From the NCBI GenBank assembly GCA_013398615.1, contig VZSR01003807.1, positions 15,039,064 to 15,103,063 of the forward strand: DNA of 64,000 bases. The letters are read 5' to 3'. The notes beneath the pieces were generated by a model. That model was not told the origin of the DNA. It did no database searches and saw nothing but the letters and a program-made list of their open reading frames with translations. The DNA is from Brachypodius melanocephalos (taxonomy: Eukaryota > Chordata > Aves > Passeriformes > Pycnonotidae). Made by a program: the position numbers and the translations under genes. Shown here piece by piece: positions 1-10,061 of this stretch. The first letter of the stretch is position 1; each line of letters opens with the position of its first letter.

Positions 1-1854
1 ATAAATACTTCTTACATGACAGCATTGGCATATTAACATAGGAGTATTCTGCTTTACTACAGTGTGTAAAGGTACCACTGGGGGCTTGGATGAAACAATG
101 ATGTCTGTTACCCACCTTGGCTAACTAAACTAAACTGATGTGATTGGTCTTTTTTGGTTAGTGTCCATCAACCAGACTTAAGACATTGTTACATCTTAGA
201 GACAGAAGGAAAAGGCATAGAACAATACCTAATTTTTCAGGTTTGCAGGTTGTTGTTGTTGGGTTTTTTTTTGTTTTTTTTTTGTTTGTTTGTTTGTTTT
301 GTCTTGGTTTGGTTTGGTTTTTAACACAGCCACACCTTGGATTATCGTGCAGATATAAACTTTTAGGTTAGTTGTTGTTTCATGTCATCAAAATATCAAG
401 TTGAGGTACTGTCTTTATCTTAGTCTCATATATTGGAAAATTACTTTCTTTTCTCATTGCACAAGATTAAACCTTCTGTATCATTTGTTTGATGACTGCC
501 TTGGAGGAAATAGGTGCACTCACAAATACCTTTTCTCTTAATTTCAGTTTTCGTTTTTTTTTTAATAATGACTTCATTGCAAAAAGCAAACAGTTAAAAT
601 CCTAATGTCTGTGGCATAAGCCTCAGGTTCACCATCCATTTTTATTTACTCCCCAAATTAGTGAAATAATACTATTGATTAAGGGTATAAATAATAACAG
701 TACTTATGGAAAAAACTCTGTTCAGTTTTCTGACCCATGAAAAATTTTTAAAGTAATGAGTGAAAAACAATGTTGAGCACTTTGTCCTGTCCATTTGGGG
801 TGAGGTGGTGTTTTATATGAAAAAAGATTAATCATCCAAGAGGCTCCATTTTCTGTAATTAGGTGGACAGAAGGCTCTCTTTCTCTATTCATGTTTTTAA
901 TTGTGTTTATGAATAAATTCAAACTGTCTTTGTAAACAGATGGAAATCAGGCATAATGATGGAATATGCATGAAAAGGATCTCATGTGGTCCTCTAGGGT
1001 GCAGCCGGGTTCACATTAGAATTGTCTGTAGCTAATTTATATCACAGAATTCAGCTGAATCCTATAATGAAACTACAAGTTAGTCTTGGTTCAAAAACAC
1101 TGATATTGGTTCCCAATAGCTTGAATGAATATAATACCATCTTGTAGATATGTTAAGCATGATCTTTGTCAAGTACATAATTGGAAAAATGCTAAAAATT
1201 TTACTGCTTAGTGTGGTTGCCCAAAGCAGTCATGGACTACTTGCTCCAAGCTTCCAAGACATCCAGTCATCTATGGGTTTTGACAATACGATTATAACAG
1301 TATCACTTAGCATTTGCATGCCACTTTTAGTCTCTAAAATTGTATACAAATAGGATCCTTTCATGGAGAGGCAAATTCTACTGCTTTTTAGTAGGGAGAA
1401 ATAATACAAAGAGAAATGAAGCAACCAAATTTTCACATGGATTTAGATCATACAAATGGAGATTTGAGTTACAGGGGTTTATTTGACAGTGTTTGTGAAA
1501 GGGAGCAAGGTGTTTCCCAAAATCAGTGAGGTTAGAGTATGCCTTGCTGAGAACTTTCTCTTTAGAACGACAAGGCATTCAGTCTGGGGGAAAAGTCACT
1601 TCAGAATAATTTGCAAGCCTGCTTTAAACTGTGGACTCTTCTGTAGTATTCCTATGGCAAGCTAGTTCATTGGTATCATCTTTTGAAGGTTGCTACTACT
1701 CTCTAATGCTATCACATACCTTTGACATTGTACCACTTACACTGCTGCCACCACGTTTCTCTGTCTAATCTCTAATATCTATTCTACCTGGGCAAGGGAA
1801 GAAAAAACTTTGGAAAAGCTGGGGTGACAGTCCTTCTTTTTGGTTTTGCTACAG
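1..1854 (+). other. SYNE1: SYNE1 intron (3' part)
   Basis: AT-rich intronic sequence before the first visible SYNE1 exon. It ends with a pyrimidine-rich tract and ACAG. I see no coding segment with matching splice sites here. A T/TTTG-rich simple repeat lies at about 250-321. Confidence 0.85.
250..321. repeat. T-rich (TTTG)n low-complexity tract
   Basis: Runs of T broken by single G, then repeated TTTG and GGTTT units. The short open frame across it only translates the repeat and is not a gene. Confidence 0.85.
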
Positions 1855-1997
1855 GTGAACCGGGTGCCCTGGAAGCACATATCCGCCAGCTGGACAAGGC
1901 CTTGGACACCAGTCGCTTCCAGATACAGCAAACTGAAAACATCATCCGAAGCAAGACACCCACGGGACCAGAGCTGGATTCCACTTACAAAGGATAT
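1855..1997 (+). CDS. SYNE1: SYNE1 exon: spectrin-repeat segment (EPGALEAHIRQLDKALDTSR)
   Basis: First SYNE1 (nesprin-1) exon in the window. It opens with 2 nt completing a split codon, then 47 codons beginning EPGALEAH and ending DSTYKGY. I recognise this as the region shortly before the last spectrin repeats of vertebrate nesprin-1 (FQIQQTENIIRSKTPTGPEL is nearly unchanged from human). The acceptor is ACAG and the donor GTGCGT; the donor is placed after TAT because the next exon begins MKLLGE, as in human GYMKLLGE. Nesprin-1 tethers nuclei to the cytoskeleton through the LINC complex; this part is rod. The protein continues upstream, outside the window. Confidence 0.96.
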
Positions 1998-2844
1998 GTG
2001 CGTGTGCTTTGGAGCCCCAGTCAAACATGCACTCCAAGCTTAGCTTAGCTTAGCCTTTGAAGGAAATGCAGCTGCCTCACCAGAGCAATTAGCTGTAGCT
2101 TCTTCTGAGACTCACTTGTGTGGTTACTACCCCTAACCATGCTATTGTTGTTTATGTTATTAGTGTGTTTACAATAGCATAAGATTACAGGAACGTGACT
2201 CTAAGGAATTTATTTTCCTATTACATTTTTGCAGATGTCTTAGAAGTACTTTCTCACACATGCTTTTATCCATCTAATGATGATATCCTTGTTTGAAATT
2301 CCTCTGCTTTTAAAAGCAGGTTTTATAGCTTCAGGCAAGGTATTCATCTTGCTAATGAATTATAAGCATGCACCATATAAGCAAGGTTGCATGTATGGAA
2401 TCCCTGATTAAAAAGCTGTCTCAGAGAGGTTTTCTGAAAGATACTTCTCTCTCTAAGCCGTTCGAATAATTTTATTTAGAACAGAATTTAAAAATTAGCT
2501 GCTTGGCTGCATGGTAATATTTCCACATTTAAGTTAATTTTCTTTATCAATCTTCTAGTGTCTTTGCCATAGTGTCTTAAAATTTAGAAAAGATGGCACC
2601 TAAGACATCTAGAATGATTTGGCATAATGGTGCTAAGTTATTTTTGCATAACTTATGCTTTAGACCTCTACCATCTACATATATTCTTTTTGCAGTATCA
2701 GCAGAGGCTGTTGAAGTAACAGATCTTCTTCACGCTTATACTTACTTTTGGAAATTCCTAGAAGTTGCATTGTAATTCTCACTGTCCATACAATTAGTCC
2801 TATACAGTGCATATTGAAAAGAAATATTCTGTTTGTTAACGCAG
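1998..2844 (+). other. SYNE1: SYNE1 intron
   Basis: AT-rich intron between recognised exons, from donor GTGCGT to acceptor GCAG. No further feature is seen. Confidence 0.9.
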
Positions 2845-2971
2845 ATGAAACTGCTAGGTGAATGCAGTGGAAGCATAGACTCAGTAAGAAGGCTTGGATA
2901 TAAACTGAAGGAGGAAGAAGAAAAATTTTCAGGACTCATTAACATGAACAGTACTGAAACACAAACAGCTG
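2845..2971 (+). CDS. SYNE1: SYNE1 exon: rod segment (MKLLGECSGSIDSVRR)
   Basis: 127 nt: 42 codons plus 1 nt. It encodes MKLLGECSGSIDSVRRLGYK followed by a Lys/Glu-rich helix and NSTETQTA. The leading Met is internal, not a start. The donor is the consensus GTAAGT. The last G joins GT of the next exon to make Gly, giving TAGVIERW, matching human TAGVIDRW. The segment between helices (FSGLINMNS) is less conserved than its flanks. It is part of the spectrin-repeat rod of nesprin-1. Confidence 0.96.
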
Positions 2972-4164
2972 GTAAGTAACACATAGTTAATTTGCTGAAC
3001 AGCAATTATGGAAAGCAGCAAACACACAAAGCTTTGCTGAATAAACGCTTGGTATTATTTGCTGACATATATATGATATATATTTGGTATATATTTGCTG
3101 ACACATATACATGACTGTCTGTTACCATGTTCTGTTTAAAATCTTTTAATAGGAGCAGTAGGGAATAGTAAGTAATCCCTGTGTGTGCCCTATGAAGAGT
3201 TTAGGCATATAAGTCCATTTAAGAACCCCTTCATATCATGAGACATAACCGTAAGCCTTTCAGGAGGTCCCTGTGGATGCAGTGGATTTTTCTTGTAAGA
3301 TTTCTCATGAAAAAGGTTGCTTATATTGCTGTACAAAACACCTATACAGCTTACATTGTTGTATAAAACACCTCTAATATTAGCTTTCACCTCTGAGATT
3401 ATCTGCCTACAGTGAAGAAATTTATTTTCACCTGATAGAAGTTTTCACCTGACTAATTTTAAACATCAGCTGTAGAACAAGAGGTATTGGATTGTGAAAA
3501 CATGGATTTCCAGAGACTGTAAAGGCATCATCTCTATTCTTAGCTGACAAGATATGCTACCCATATAGTCTCTTTTCTTTTGTTGTGGGTTTTTATTTGT
3601 AAATTTTAAGATGGAATGATAGAACTTGTCCTTCTGCCTTAGGATTTCAAGATAACTAGCAAGAAGAAATAGCCCCTAATTTATTTCTTTTTAGTGCAGG
3701 TGTTTGTCCAATGCATCAGCAGTAGCTAAGACAAATGTAGTGAGGTGTGACCATTAAAGTGAGATAGGCACAACTACCAATAAAAACAATAAATATGTGG
3801 TTAGTTAGATGTATTAATATTTCTTGTCTGCTTTGCACTTGTCTGGTAATTTAAGATGACCTTTTTTTGCCAGCATAACGTGTTTTAGAGACCTGCATGT
3901 ATCAGCTTAATTCTGCTCATAGAAGTCTGATATTAGAAAGCAATAGAATTGCCTGTTGACTGGAACCATACAGGTTCTTCATTCTTTCTGTCCATCACTT
4001 TCTTCAGTCTAACTTAGTTTTTAAAGTGGTTAGTGTTTGTGGCTTCAGCTTTTTATGGAGCATCTTTTTGTCCTAAGCAGTATTCAATTGATGCAATTAT
4101 GTGTGTGTGCGTGTTGCTAGTGAGTTTTTTTGGCTTTTGTTTCATTTGGTGTTTATAATTCCAG
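2972..4164 (+). other. SYNE1: SYNE1 intron
   Basis: AT-rich intron, GTAAGT to CCAG. It includes a short ATATAT-type stretch near 3066-3110. No coding potential is supported. Confidence 0.9.
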
Positions 4165-4376
4165 GTGTAATTGAAAGATGGGAATTAATCCAGGCTCAAG
4201 CTCTAAGCAAGGAGCTGAGGATGAAGCAGAACCTTCAGCAATGGCAGCAGTTCAACTCCGACCTTAATAGCATCTGGGCTTGGTTGGGAGAAACTGAAGA
4301 GGAACTGGAGAAGCTCCAGCGCCTTGATCTCAGCACTGACATACAAACTATTGAGCTCAGAATTAAAAAACTGAAA
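4165..4376 (+). CDS. SYNE1: SYNE1 exon: spectrin repeat (GVIERWELIQAQ...)
   Basis: 212 nt: 2 nt completing a Gly codon, then 70 codons. The segment starts VIERWELIQAQALSKELRMK and includes the spectrin signature tryptophans in FNSDLNSIWAWLGETEEELE. It ends IELRIKKLK at donor GTGAGT. It is nearly identical to human nesprin-1 here. Spectrin repeats are three-helix bundles; this exon carries the start of one of the last repeats before the KASH linker. The reading frame runs on into the intron for a while but diverges from the family there, so the splice site sets the end. Confidence 0.97.
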
Positions 4377-5867
4377 GTGAGTTTTGTTTCTCTGTTCCAT
4401 CTAAAACTGAGTGCAACAGGTATGTTGAAGAGGCTACCAATAATTGCAGCTGGTTTTCTCCACATAGCGGGCTGCTGCTGATAAAGTAACTGGGAAAGTG
4501 AGTTTCTGAATCACCTTTTGGAAGGAAAATGTACCACTGGCTATCCAAATGAAGTTTTGGAATAGTAATTCTGTAGCAAATTTGTAATTCTGGAATGTAC
4601 AGATAACTCCTGATGTAACCTGAATTGATACATTTTTTTTTAAAAAAAGTGTCAAGTTAGATCAATTCTCTTCTACTCAAATTGGTAACAAAATAGCTAC
4701 TTCAAAAGAGATGCCTCATTGAGACATTACTGCTTTGTGTAGAGGAAGGAGGAGTCCAAAGGGGTTGTAACCTACCCAATGTCACCAGTACAACATATTC
4801 AAACAAACATATACAACAACAGAAATTTGGTGCCTCTTTGCCACATTGCATTTCTTCTTCTGTCATCTCAGGTGCATCAAGATCTGAATGTTATTTTTTC
4901 ATTTCTCTTGTAAATTTCACAGCTGTAAAGATCTGCAAATGTGGTGGTCCACAACTTCACATTCAGTTATTAGTATCTTACAAGCATGGGCACGAAAATA
5001 CGGGATCCAATGTCAATATGCACTGTGCCTGATGCCAGGGATGAGGTGAACAGATAGTAAAGGCTGTTTCCGGCAGCGATCCGTGTGAAGCATGTCAATG
5101 CTGATCTCCCCTGCAATCCAAATATAGCTGCCATAAGTACTGCAAAGGTTACTGTGACATCCTGCTTCTAAGTAAATGCTGTAAAGTAGGTGGAAAATGG
5201 GGCATTTCGTAAGAATTCTGTTCTTATCTCACCCTCTCTTTGAAAGCCCATTAGTACCCTCCAAACCAAAAGAGGTGGGGTTTCTTTTGTGGCTTCCAGT
5301 GTAAACAAATCAGAGTTTTTATACAAGTTGTGCTTCTATAAAATGAAATGCTTTATGCTCTTTGTATGTTTTTGTTTCTCTCAGTAAAAGCTTTTATTTT
5401 AAAATACTGATGACAGCAGTTTCCACTTGAAAATATGTTGGTTTTCATGTTTATCAGCAAAACTGAGAAGCAAGGGCAAAAGTTTTATTGTGAGCTAAAA
5501 TACAGTTGTGCTACATCTTTAGATTTTGTTGGACCTACTCTGTCTTTAAAATATCTGAAACATGAGCCAGATTTTTAAAATTCAACTCTGACTTCAGGCT
5601 TTTAAGACTTTATAAGTTTAATTGGCTTGTTCTTGTTTATGCTCACAGTAAAATTTTTGTGGATGTTAAAGAGTGAACATTCGCAGAGTCACAGAGTGAG
5701 CCCAGAAATGTCTTATCCACAGTAAAGGGACTGTTACAGTATGGTACCTTTCTGCAGCTGCTGATGGCAAACCATTGCAGTCTTGTGGTGCCTTCTTTAC
5801 CTTTTTTTCCCTGAAAGTCATGTTTTACCAGTTTCCATTCTTTCTTCCCCTTTGTCTCATCATCAAG
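4377..5867 (+). other. SYNE1: SYNE1 intron
   Basis: Intron between two spectrin-repeat exons. It contains a CpG-richer, antisense coding-like stretch at 4970-5299 (separate entry). The rest is AT-rich and featureless. The acceptor is a less common AAG (CATCAAG). Confidence 0.9.
4970..5299 (-). pseudogene. Unidentified antisense coding-like relic in a SYNE1 intron
   Basis: On the minus strand one frame stays open for 65 codons before a TAA at 4970-4972. It is preceded in the same frame by a single TAG (5168-5170) and a further open stretch upstream. Purine-first, pyrimidine-third codons dominate, and CpGs are frequent compared with the flanks. The end reads GTVHIDIGSRIFVPMLVRY. I do not recognise the protein. 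It could be an old processed pseudogene or a chance open frame; no start codon or poly(A) remnant is obvious. Confidence 0.25.
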
Positions 5868-6068
5868 GAGCTGCAGAAAGCGATTGATAACCGGAAAGCA
5901 ATCATCTTATCCATCAACCTGTGCAGCTCAGAGTTCACTCAGTCTGACAGTGAGGAGAGCAAGAAGCTCCAGGAGCGCCTATCCCAGATGAACGTGCGCT
6001 GGGAGCACGTGTGCAGCATGATCGAGGACTGGCGCAGCTCGCTGCAGGATGCATTAATACAGTGCCAG
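5868..6068 (+). CDS. SYNE1: SYNE1 exon: spectrin repeat (ELQKAIDNRKAIILSINLCS)
   Basis: 201 nt, exactly 67 codons, phase 0 at both ends. It begins ELQKAIDNRKAIILSINLCS and ends SLQDALIQCQ. It includes RLSQMNVRWEHVCSMIEDW, a typical helix with two spectrin tryptophans. The match to human nesprin-1 (ELQKAVDHRKAIILSINLCS) fixes the frame. The donor is GTCTGT, weaker than consensus. The second half is more GC-rich (AGCGCCTATCCC and GTGCGCTGG regions) than the surrounding intron, as expected for conserved exon sequence. Confidence 0.97.
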
Positions 6069-6417
6069 GTCTGTGCTCTGCCTGTTTCAAATTGTCAGCA
6101 GCCCACATAACGAAAATATGAACCATTTACTTACTTGGTGTGCTCATGATCCGTCTGGAACTTGGCCCATGAAAGCCAAAATGCAGCTTTGGCACGTGTG
6201 TTTTTCTCAAGGATACACCTCCACTACCTAAAACACGTGTTTACAGCCCAATATTTACAAAATTTGTCGCCTCTGGAATAGTATTCTAATATGCTGGTTC
6301 ATACTTCTTGGAAGTTATTTCATTTAGCTAGTAGAACATATCAGAGGGTAAATTAAAAACCTGAATTTGACTGGAATATTTTGCTACCCTGGTAAAACCA
6401 TGATTCATCATTTGCAG
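6069..6417 (+). other. SYNE1: SYNE1 intron
   Basis: Short intron (349 nt), GTCTGT to TTGCAG; nothing else seen. Confidence 0.92.
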
Positions 6418-6546
6418 GATTTCCATGAACTGTGCCATGGTTTGCTGCTTTGGTTGGAGAATATTGACAGAAGAAAAAATGAGATTGTGCCCATCAATCC
6501 AAACCTGGACTCAGAAATACTGCAGGATCATCACAGACTTCTGATG
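6418..6546 (+). CDS. SYNE1: SYNE1 exon: spectrin repeat (DFHELCHGLLLWLENIDRRK)
   Basis: 129 nt, 43 codons, phase 0. It encodes DFHELCHGLLLWLENIDRRK, then NEIVPINPNLDSEILQDHHR, ending LLM before donor GTAGGA. Human nesprin-1 has GFHEMSHGLLLMLENIDRRK at the same place; the WLENIDRR helix keeps the tryptophan position usual in spectrin repeats. It forms the first part of the final repeat of the rod, directly before the Gln-initiated next exon. Confidence 0.97.
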
Positions 6547-6911
6547 GTAGGACTATAATCACCCTTTTCTCTCCCAAAACACATCACCAGAAAAACATCT
6601 TATCAGATTTCTCTTTCTCGTGAGTCTTAGCACTATATACTGTGTGCTAACACAGAGCTGTGGGAACAGCGTCAGTGAGTGACTTTACTTTGGTAGGGAA
6701 CACCACTCACTTTCCTTAGTAGCACATGTGATTTTAAATCTCAGCCAGCTACTAAGCTGCTGCATATCTTCCTGTCAGATTAGAAATTTGTATTGCTTCT
6801 CTTTTTTCTTCCATTACTTTAATTTCAAATGTAGAGTTCTGTGAGTTCTACTTTTTTGCCTTTTCTTTTTGACTGGTATTAAAAAAAAATTGATGCTTGC
6901 CTTGGCAACAG
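6547..6911 (+). other. SYNE1: SYNE1 intron
   Basis: Short intron (365 nt), GTAGGA to AACAG; no other feature. Confidence 0.92.
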
Positions 6912-7124
6912 CAAATCAGACGTGAACTGCTGGAGTCTCAGTTGAAGGTGGCATCACTGCAAGATATGTCTTGCCAATTGCTAGTCAACGCTGAAGGCAA
7001 GGATTGTCTTGAAGCCAAAGAAAAGGTACATGTCATTGGAAACAGACTGAAGCTCCTCTTGAAAGAGGTTACACGTCATATTAAAGACTTAGAGAAAAAT
7101 CTAGACATTTCAAGTAGTCAACTG
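6912..7124 (+). CDS. SYNE1: SYNE1 exon: end of last spectrin repeat (QIRRELLESQLKVASLQDMS)
   Basis: 213 nt, 71 codons, phase 0. It encodes QIRRELLESQLKVASLQDMS, the nearly invariant CQLLVNAEG and EAKEKVHVIGNRLKLLLKEV stretches, and ends LDISSSQL at consensus donor GTAAGT. Human has LDVSSSQ followed by QDLSSWSS, so this exon closes the spectrin rod and the next one opens the flexible linker. The long uninterrupted heptads (VHVIGNRLKLLLKEV) are helix C of the repeat. Confidence 0.97.
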
Positions 7125-8108
7125 GTAAGTCATGTCTTTTTATTCTTTTCTGTTCACTGAGTGCGTTTCCTGCTGTTTCGACTGCCTTTCTCTGATCATT
7201 GCTATTGGCTGCTCTGTTTCTGTGGTTTGCAGTGCATATCAAGATGGAACATGTAATCTTGAATATCATAAAGTAATCTTAAACTTCATAATGTAAATAT
7301 CTCTTCTGATATGGGGGGGTTTAAATTCAATTTTTTTTCCATTTGCTGCAGCAATAATTACCGAACTTCGTGGTTTGTTTACCCTGCTATTACTGAATCA
7401 GTCAACTGGCAAAGTATATGAGATAATTATTCCCATAGCAGCACTGAAAATTATAGTATGTCAGTTGTCACTGGAAAGGAAGTTAATGCACACTCTGTCA
7501 GAGAGAGGAACAAAAGCATAGAATAAATTCAGTAATAGTGTAAGGAGTCCCTCATATGTATCTCTTAGGCTTTGAGCTGTAGTCCAAATCTTTTCAAGTT
7601 GTCATGTATCTCAGATGTTTGAGAGGGGGTTGCCCACATGTCTTTGCCAACAGTGACAGATACACAGTAAAGATTTCGAGGCTTTCCTTTATTTCACTTT
7701 TTAAAAAGGACTTGGATTAGCAGAGTGCTTAAATCAGAAGAACTCAGTTCTTCTCTCCTTCTAGTGGATTTCTGCCTGTTTAATTAAAATCTTGGTAGTA
7801 CCAAACTCTTCTTAAAATTCACAGCCAGTACAGAAAAACTGATTTTTCCCCTGTATTGACTTCGGTGGAAAATGTGTCACCTAAATAAATGAAGTCTTAA
7901 CTACTGTTTGCTCTTCTTTTCCTTTAGGACTGGCAGAGAAAACATGTAATGCCTTAGTCTTTTAAAATTTGATAACAAAACTTAGCTGCTTTATTTTATT
8001 TGCCTTGGAAATAACTCTGCTGGAATTTCACTCAGGGTAATTTTTGTAGTTTGCTTACCTGTACAGCTAGTTGCTGTATTTCTGAGCTCCATTCCTTCTG
8101 AACTTTAG
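7125..8108 (+). other. SYNE1: SYNE1 intron with candidate microexon
   Basis: AT-rich intron from GTAAGT to TTTAG. It contains an 18-nt segment bounded by good splice signals at 7928-7945 (separate entry). Nothing else is seen. Confidence 0.88.
7928..7945 (+). CDS. SYNE1: Candidate 18-nt SYNE1 microexon (DWQRKH)
   Basis: Preceded by a strong pyrimidine tract (GCTCTTCTTTTCCTTTAG) and followed by GTAATG. It is 6 codons long, phase 0 on both sides, and open, so inclusion would add DWQRKH between SSSQL and ELSSWSS without shifting frame. I do not recall it in the human reference protein. It may be a chance AG...GT pair; only RNA evidence can decide. Confidence 0.3.
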
Positions 8109-8198
8109 GAATTGTCCTCATGGTCTTCTGACGAATTAGACACATCAGGCTCAGTGAGTCCTGTATCTGGAAGAAGCACTCCAAGCAGACAGAGAACG
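8109..8198 (+). CDS. SYNE1: SYNE1 exon: Ser-rich linker (ELSSWSSDELDTSGSVSPVS)
   Basis: 90 nt, 30 codons, phase 0. It encodes ELSSWSSDELDTSGSVSPVS then GRSTPSRQRT, matching human DLSSWSSADELDTSGSVSPT and GRSTPNRQKT with one residue fewer. This is the disordered, serine/threonine-rich linker between the spectrin rod and the membrane anchor, rich in possible SP/TP phosphorylation sites. The acceptor is TTTAG and the donor GTAATT. A second possible acceptor downstream (8589-8590) could make this exon splice to a different terminal exon. Confidence 0.96.
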
Positions 8199-10002
8199 GT
8201 AATTTCGTGTCATTTGTTTTCTTCCACCTCTTGGGTGGTAGCTATAGGTATCTACAGCAGTTCTAGCCAGCTGGAAGTCACCCCTTCTCACTTGTTAGGA
8301 AAGGAAATGGCATAAACCAAAGGCAAAACACAGCTGCTTTCCCCAACCCTGCTGCATATTCCATCCTGCATGAAATCAGAAGTGGTAAATACGATCTGAA
8401 ACCAGGGCTGTCAGTGTGGTTGGTTTACCATGGTATGGCATGTCGTGTCTCTTGTATTTTGCTCTAGTGATGGCAGCACGCCAAAGTCTGGTCTTGTCTG
8501 ATATAATCAGTCTTCCATTTCTGTTTGGCCTTCTCTTCAGAGCTGCTTCATCAAGAATCTCAATAAGTTTTTTTGTCATTTCTGATGCAGGTTGCAGATG
8601 GTCTTATTGAGACTTTGGATGAATGGCTAAGTAGAGCTGAAGGGCACAAAACATTATTCAAACCAGCTAGGACCTAATCAATGGCTATGGTGGCAACTCT
8701 GGAGTTGTCCATTTACATCGCTGGCACAAAATTCAAGAAATATAGCAATACATGCCTAGTACTTAACACTTCCATACTCTGAGCCCAAACTGGAACTGCA
8801 ATTATTTTGTCTTTTTCTGCAATTCTATTGGTTGATTAATTTGCTTTTTTTCTTAGTTCTTAAGACAATCAGATTTGTTTTGTTTTGTTTTGTTCTTCCA
8901 TTTGCACTTTTTTGTAAAGCCTCTGAGTTCTGTCTTGATAAATTTATGGCTCTTGAAATTGATTTATTTTTTTAATTTTTGTTCACATTCACTAGTTTCC
9001 TTTTAGATGCTAGTATGAGAATGTAAAGGAATACTGGCTTTTCCAAAGGAGAAAGAGTATAAACATTTTATTTCAGAGGTCAATGCTTTTGTCCTTTAAA
9101 TTTAAACCTAAATAATTTGTAATAACTCTGATATCATAGAGATAACTGAAGGTTGCCTGACCATTACGGGAATTTGAGTAGTATTTTACCATAAATCTTT
9201 GTATAGAGAGCATATAGATCTTACTTTCATCTTAATATTTTAATAAGGATTTTTCTGTCTCTAATTTGTTACTGTTCATGTACTTTTTTTCTTTTTTTTT
9301 TTTCCTCCATAATTCATAGCTAAATTGTATGATTCCCTGGGTCTAGTTTTCAAACTTCTGGGTTCTGCAACCACACAGTTTTGAAGACTAAAGTGATACT
9401 GTTTAGAGTTTCAGTGCCAAATAGGCTGATGCTAGATAAATAAACACTAATAGAAAAGAAATACTATCAGAATTATAAACATTTAACTGCATTAAATAAT
9501 CCAACAAATAGCTGTGAGTGCAGAAATGACCCTACAGTTATTTAGCCTTCAAAATCGTGGGGTGGAGGAGTGGCAAAACTTGTCAAAGGAATGTTTTGGC
9601 CCTTTTTTCATTGAAAATAATAATTTCTCTGCATGTGCATTTTTAAATCTATATATTTTTCCATATTCAACTTAATAAGATAAGACCTATTTCATATTAC
9701 AAATTGTTTGAACTAAATTTCTAGAGACTTTTTTAAAACCCAGAGCTACTGTTCATAAACGTAATGTCTAAACTGTTATTTTTGAGTTCACTATGTATGT
9801 TCCAATAATTTTCATTGGACCTCAGCTCAGCTAGGTGCAAAGAAAAGCCAGTTTCCTTGATTCATGGGTATTGATCACTTCATTTGATTTTTTTTTTTAA
9901 TGTTTCCTTTGCTGCACTTTTAATTTAGTTTCATCAGTAGCTTGTCTTTATTTGCCTGGACTGAACATTCTTCTTTCTTTACCCCCTGTTCATTGCAAAC
10001 AG
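8199..10002 (+). other. SYNE1: SYNE1 intron with candidate alternative last exon
   Basis: Intron between the two linker exons. It contains the open segment 8591-8677 described separately and a potential AATAAA at 9439-9444 downstream of it. Other content is T-rich and AT-rich (T run near 9285-9303; TTTTG repeat at 8877-8895). Confidence 0.88.
8591..8677 (+). CDS. SYNE1: Candidate alternative SYNE1 last exon (KASH-less C terminus)
   Basis: Directly after a TCTGATGCAG acceptor, 28 codons run to TAA in the frame (phase 0) that the exon ending at 8198 would use. They begin VADGLIETLDEWLSRAE and end KPART. Codon pattern is coding-like, and LIETLDEWLSRAE looks like the first helix of a spectrin repeat. 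No convincing donor lies before the stop, so it would act as a terminal exon replacing the KASH domain. A potential AATAAA lies about 0.76 kb downstream. KASH-less nesprin-1 forms are known in mammals; I cannot confirm from sequence alone that this is the same exon. Confidence 0.4.
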   Translation, partial: VADGLIETLDEWLSRAEGHKTLFKPART

Positions 10003-10061
10003 CCACGGGGCAAATGTAGTCTCTCACAGCCTGGACCCTCTGTCAGCAGTCCACATAGCAG
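10003..10061 (+). CDS. SYNE1: SYNE1 exon: linker (PRGKCSLSQPGPSVSSPHS)
   Basis: 59 nt: 19 codons plus 2 nt, encoding PRGKCSLSQPGPSVSSPHS with the final AG joining G of the KASH exon to make Arg. Human has the same PRGKCSLSQPGPSVSSPHSR. The acceptor is AACAG and the donor GTACCT. A 59-nt exon is not a multiple of three, so skipping it would shift the frame into the KASH exon and destroy the membrane anchor. That makes this junction sensitive for producing membrane-bound protein. Confidence 0.96.

Noticed and set aside
186..371. 61-codon + frame rich in Phe/Val
   Set aside because: Translation of a T/TTTG simple repeat.
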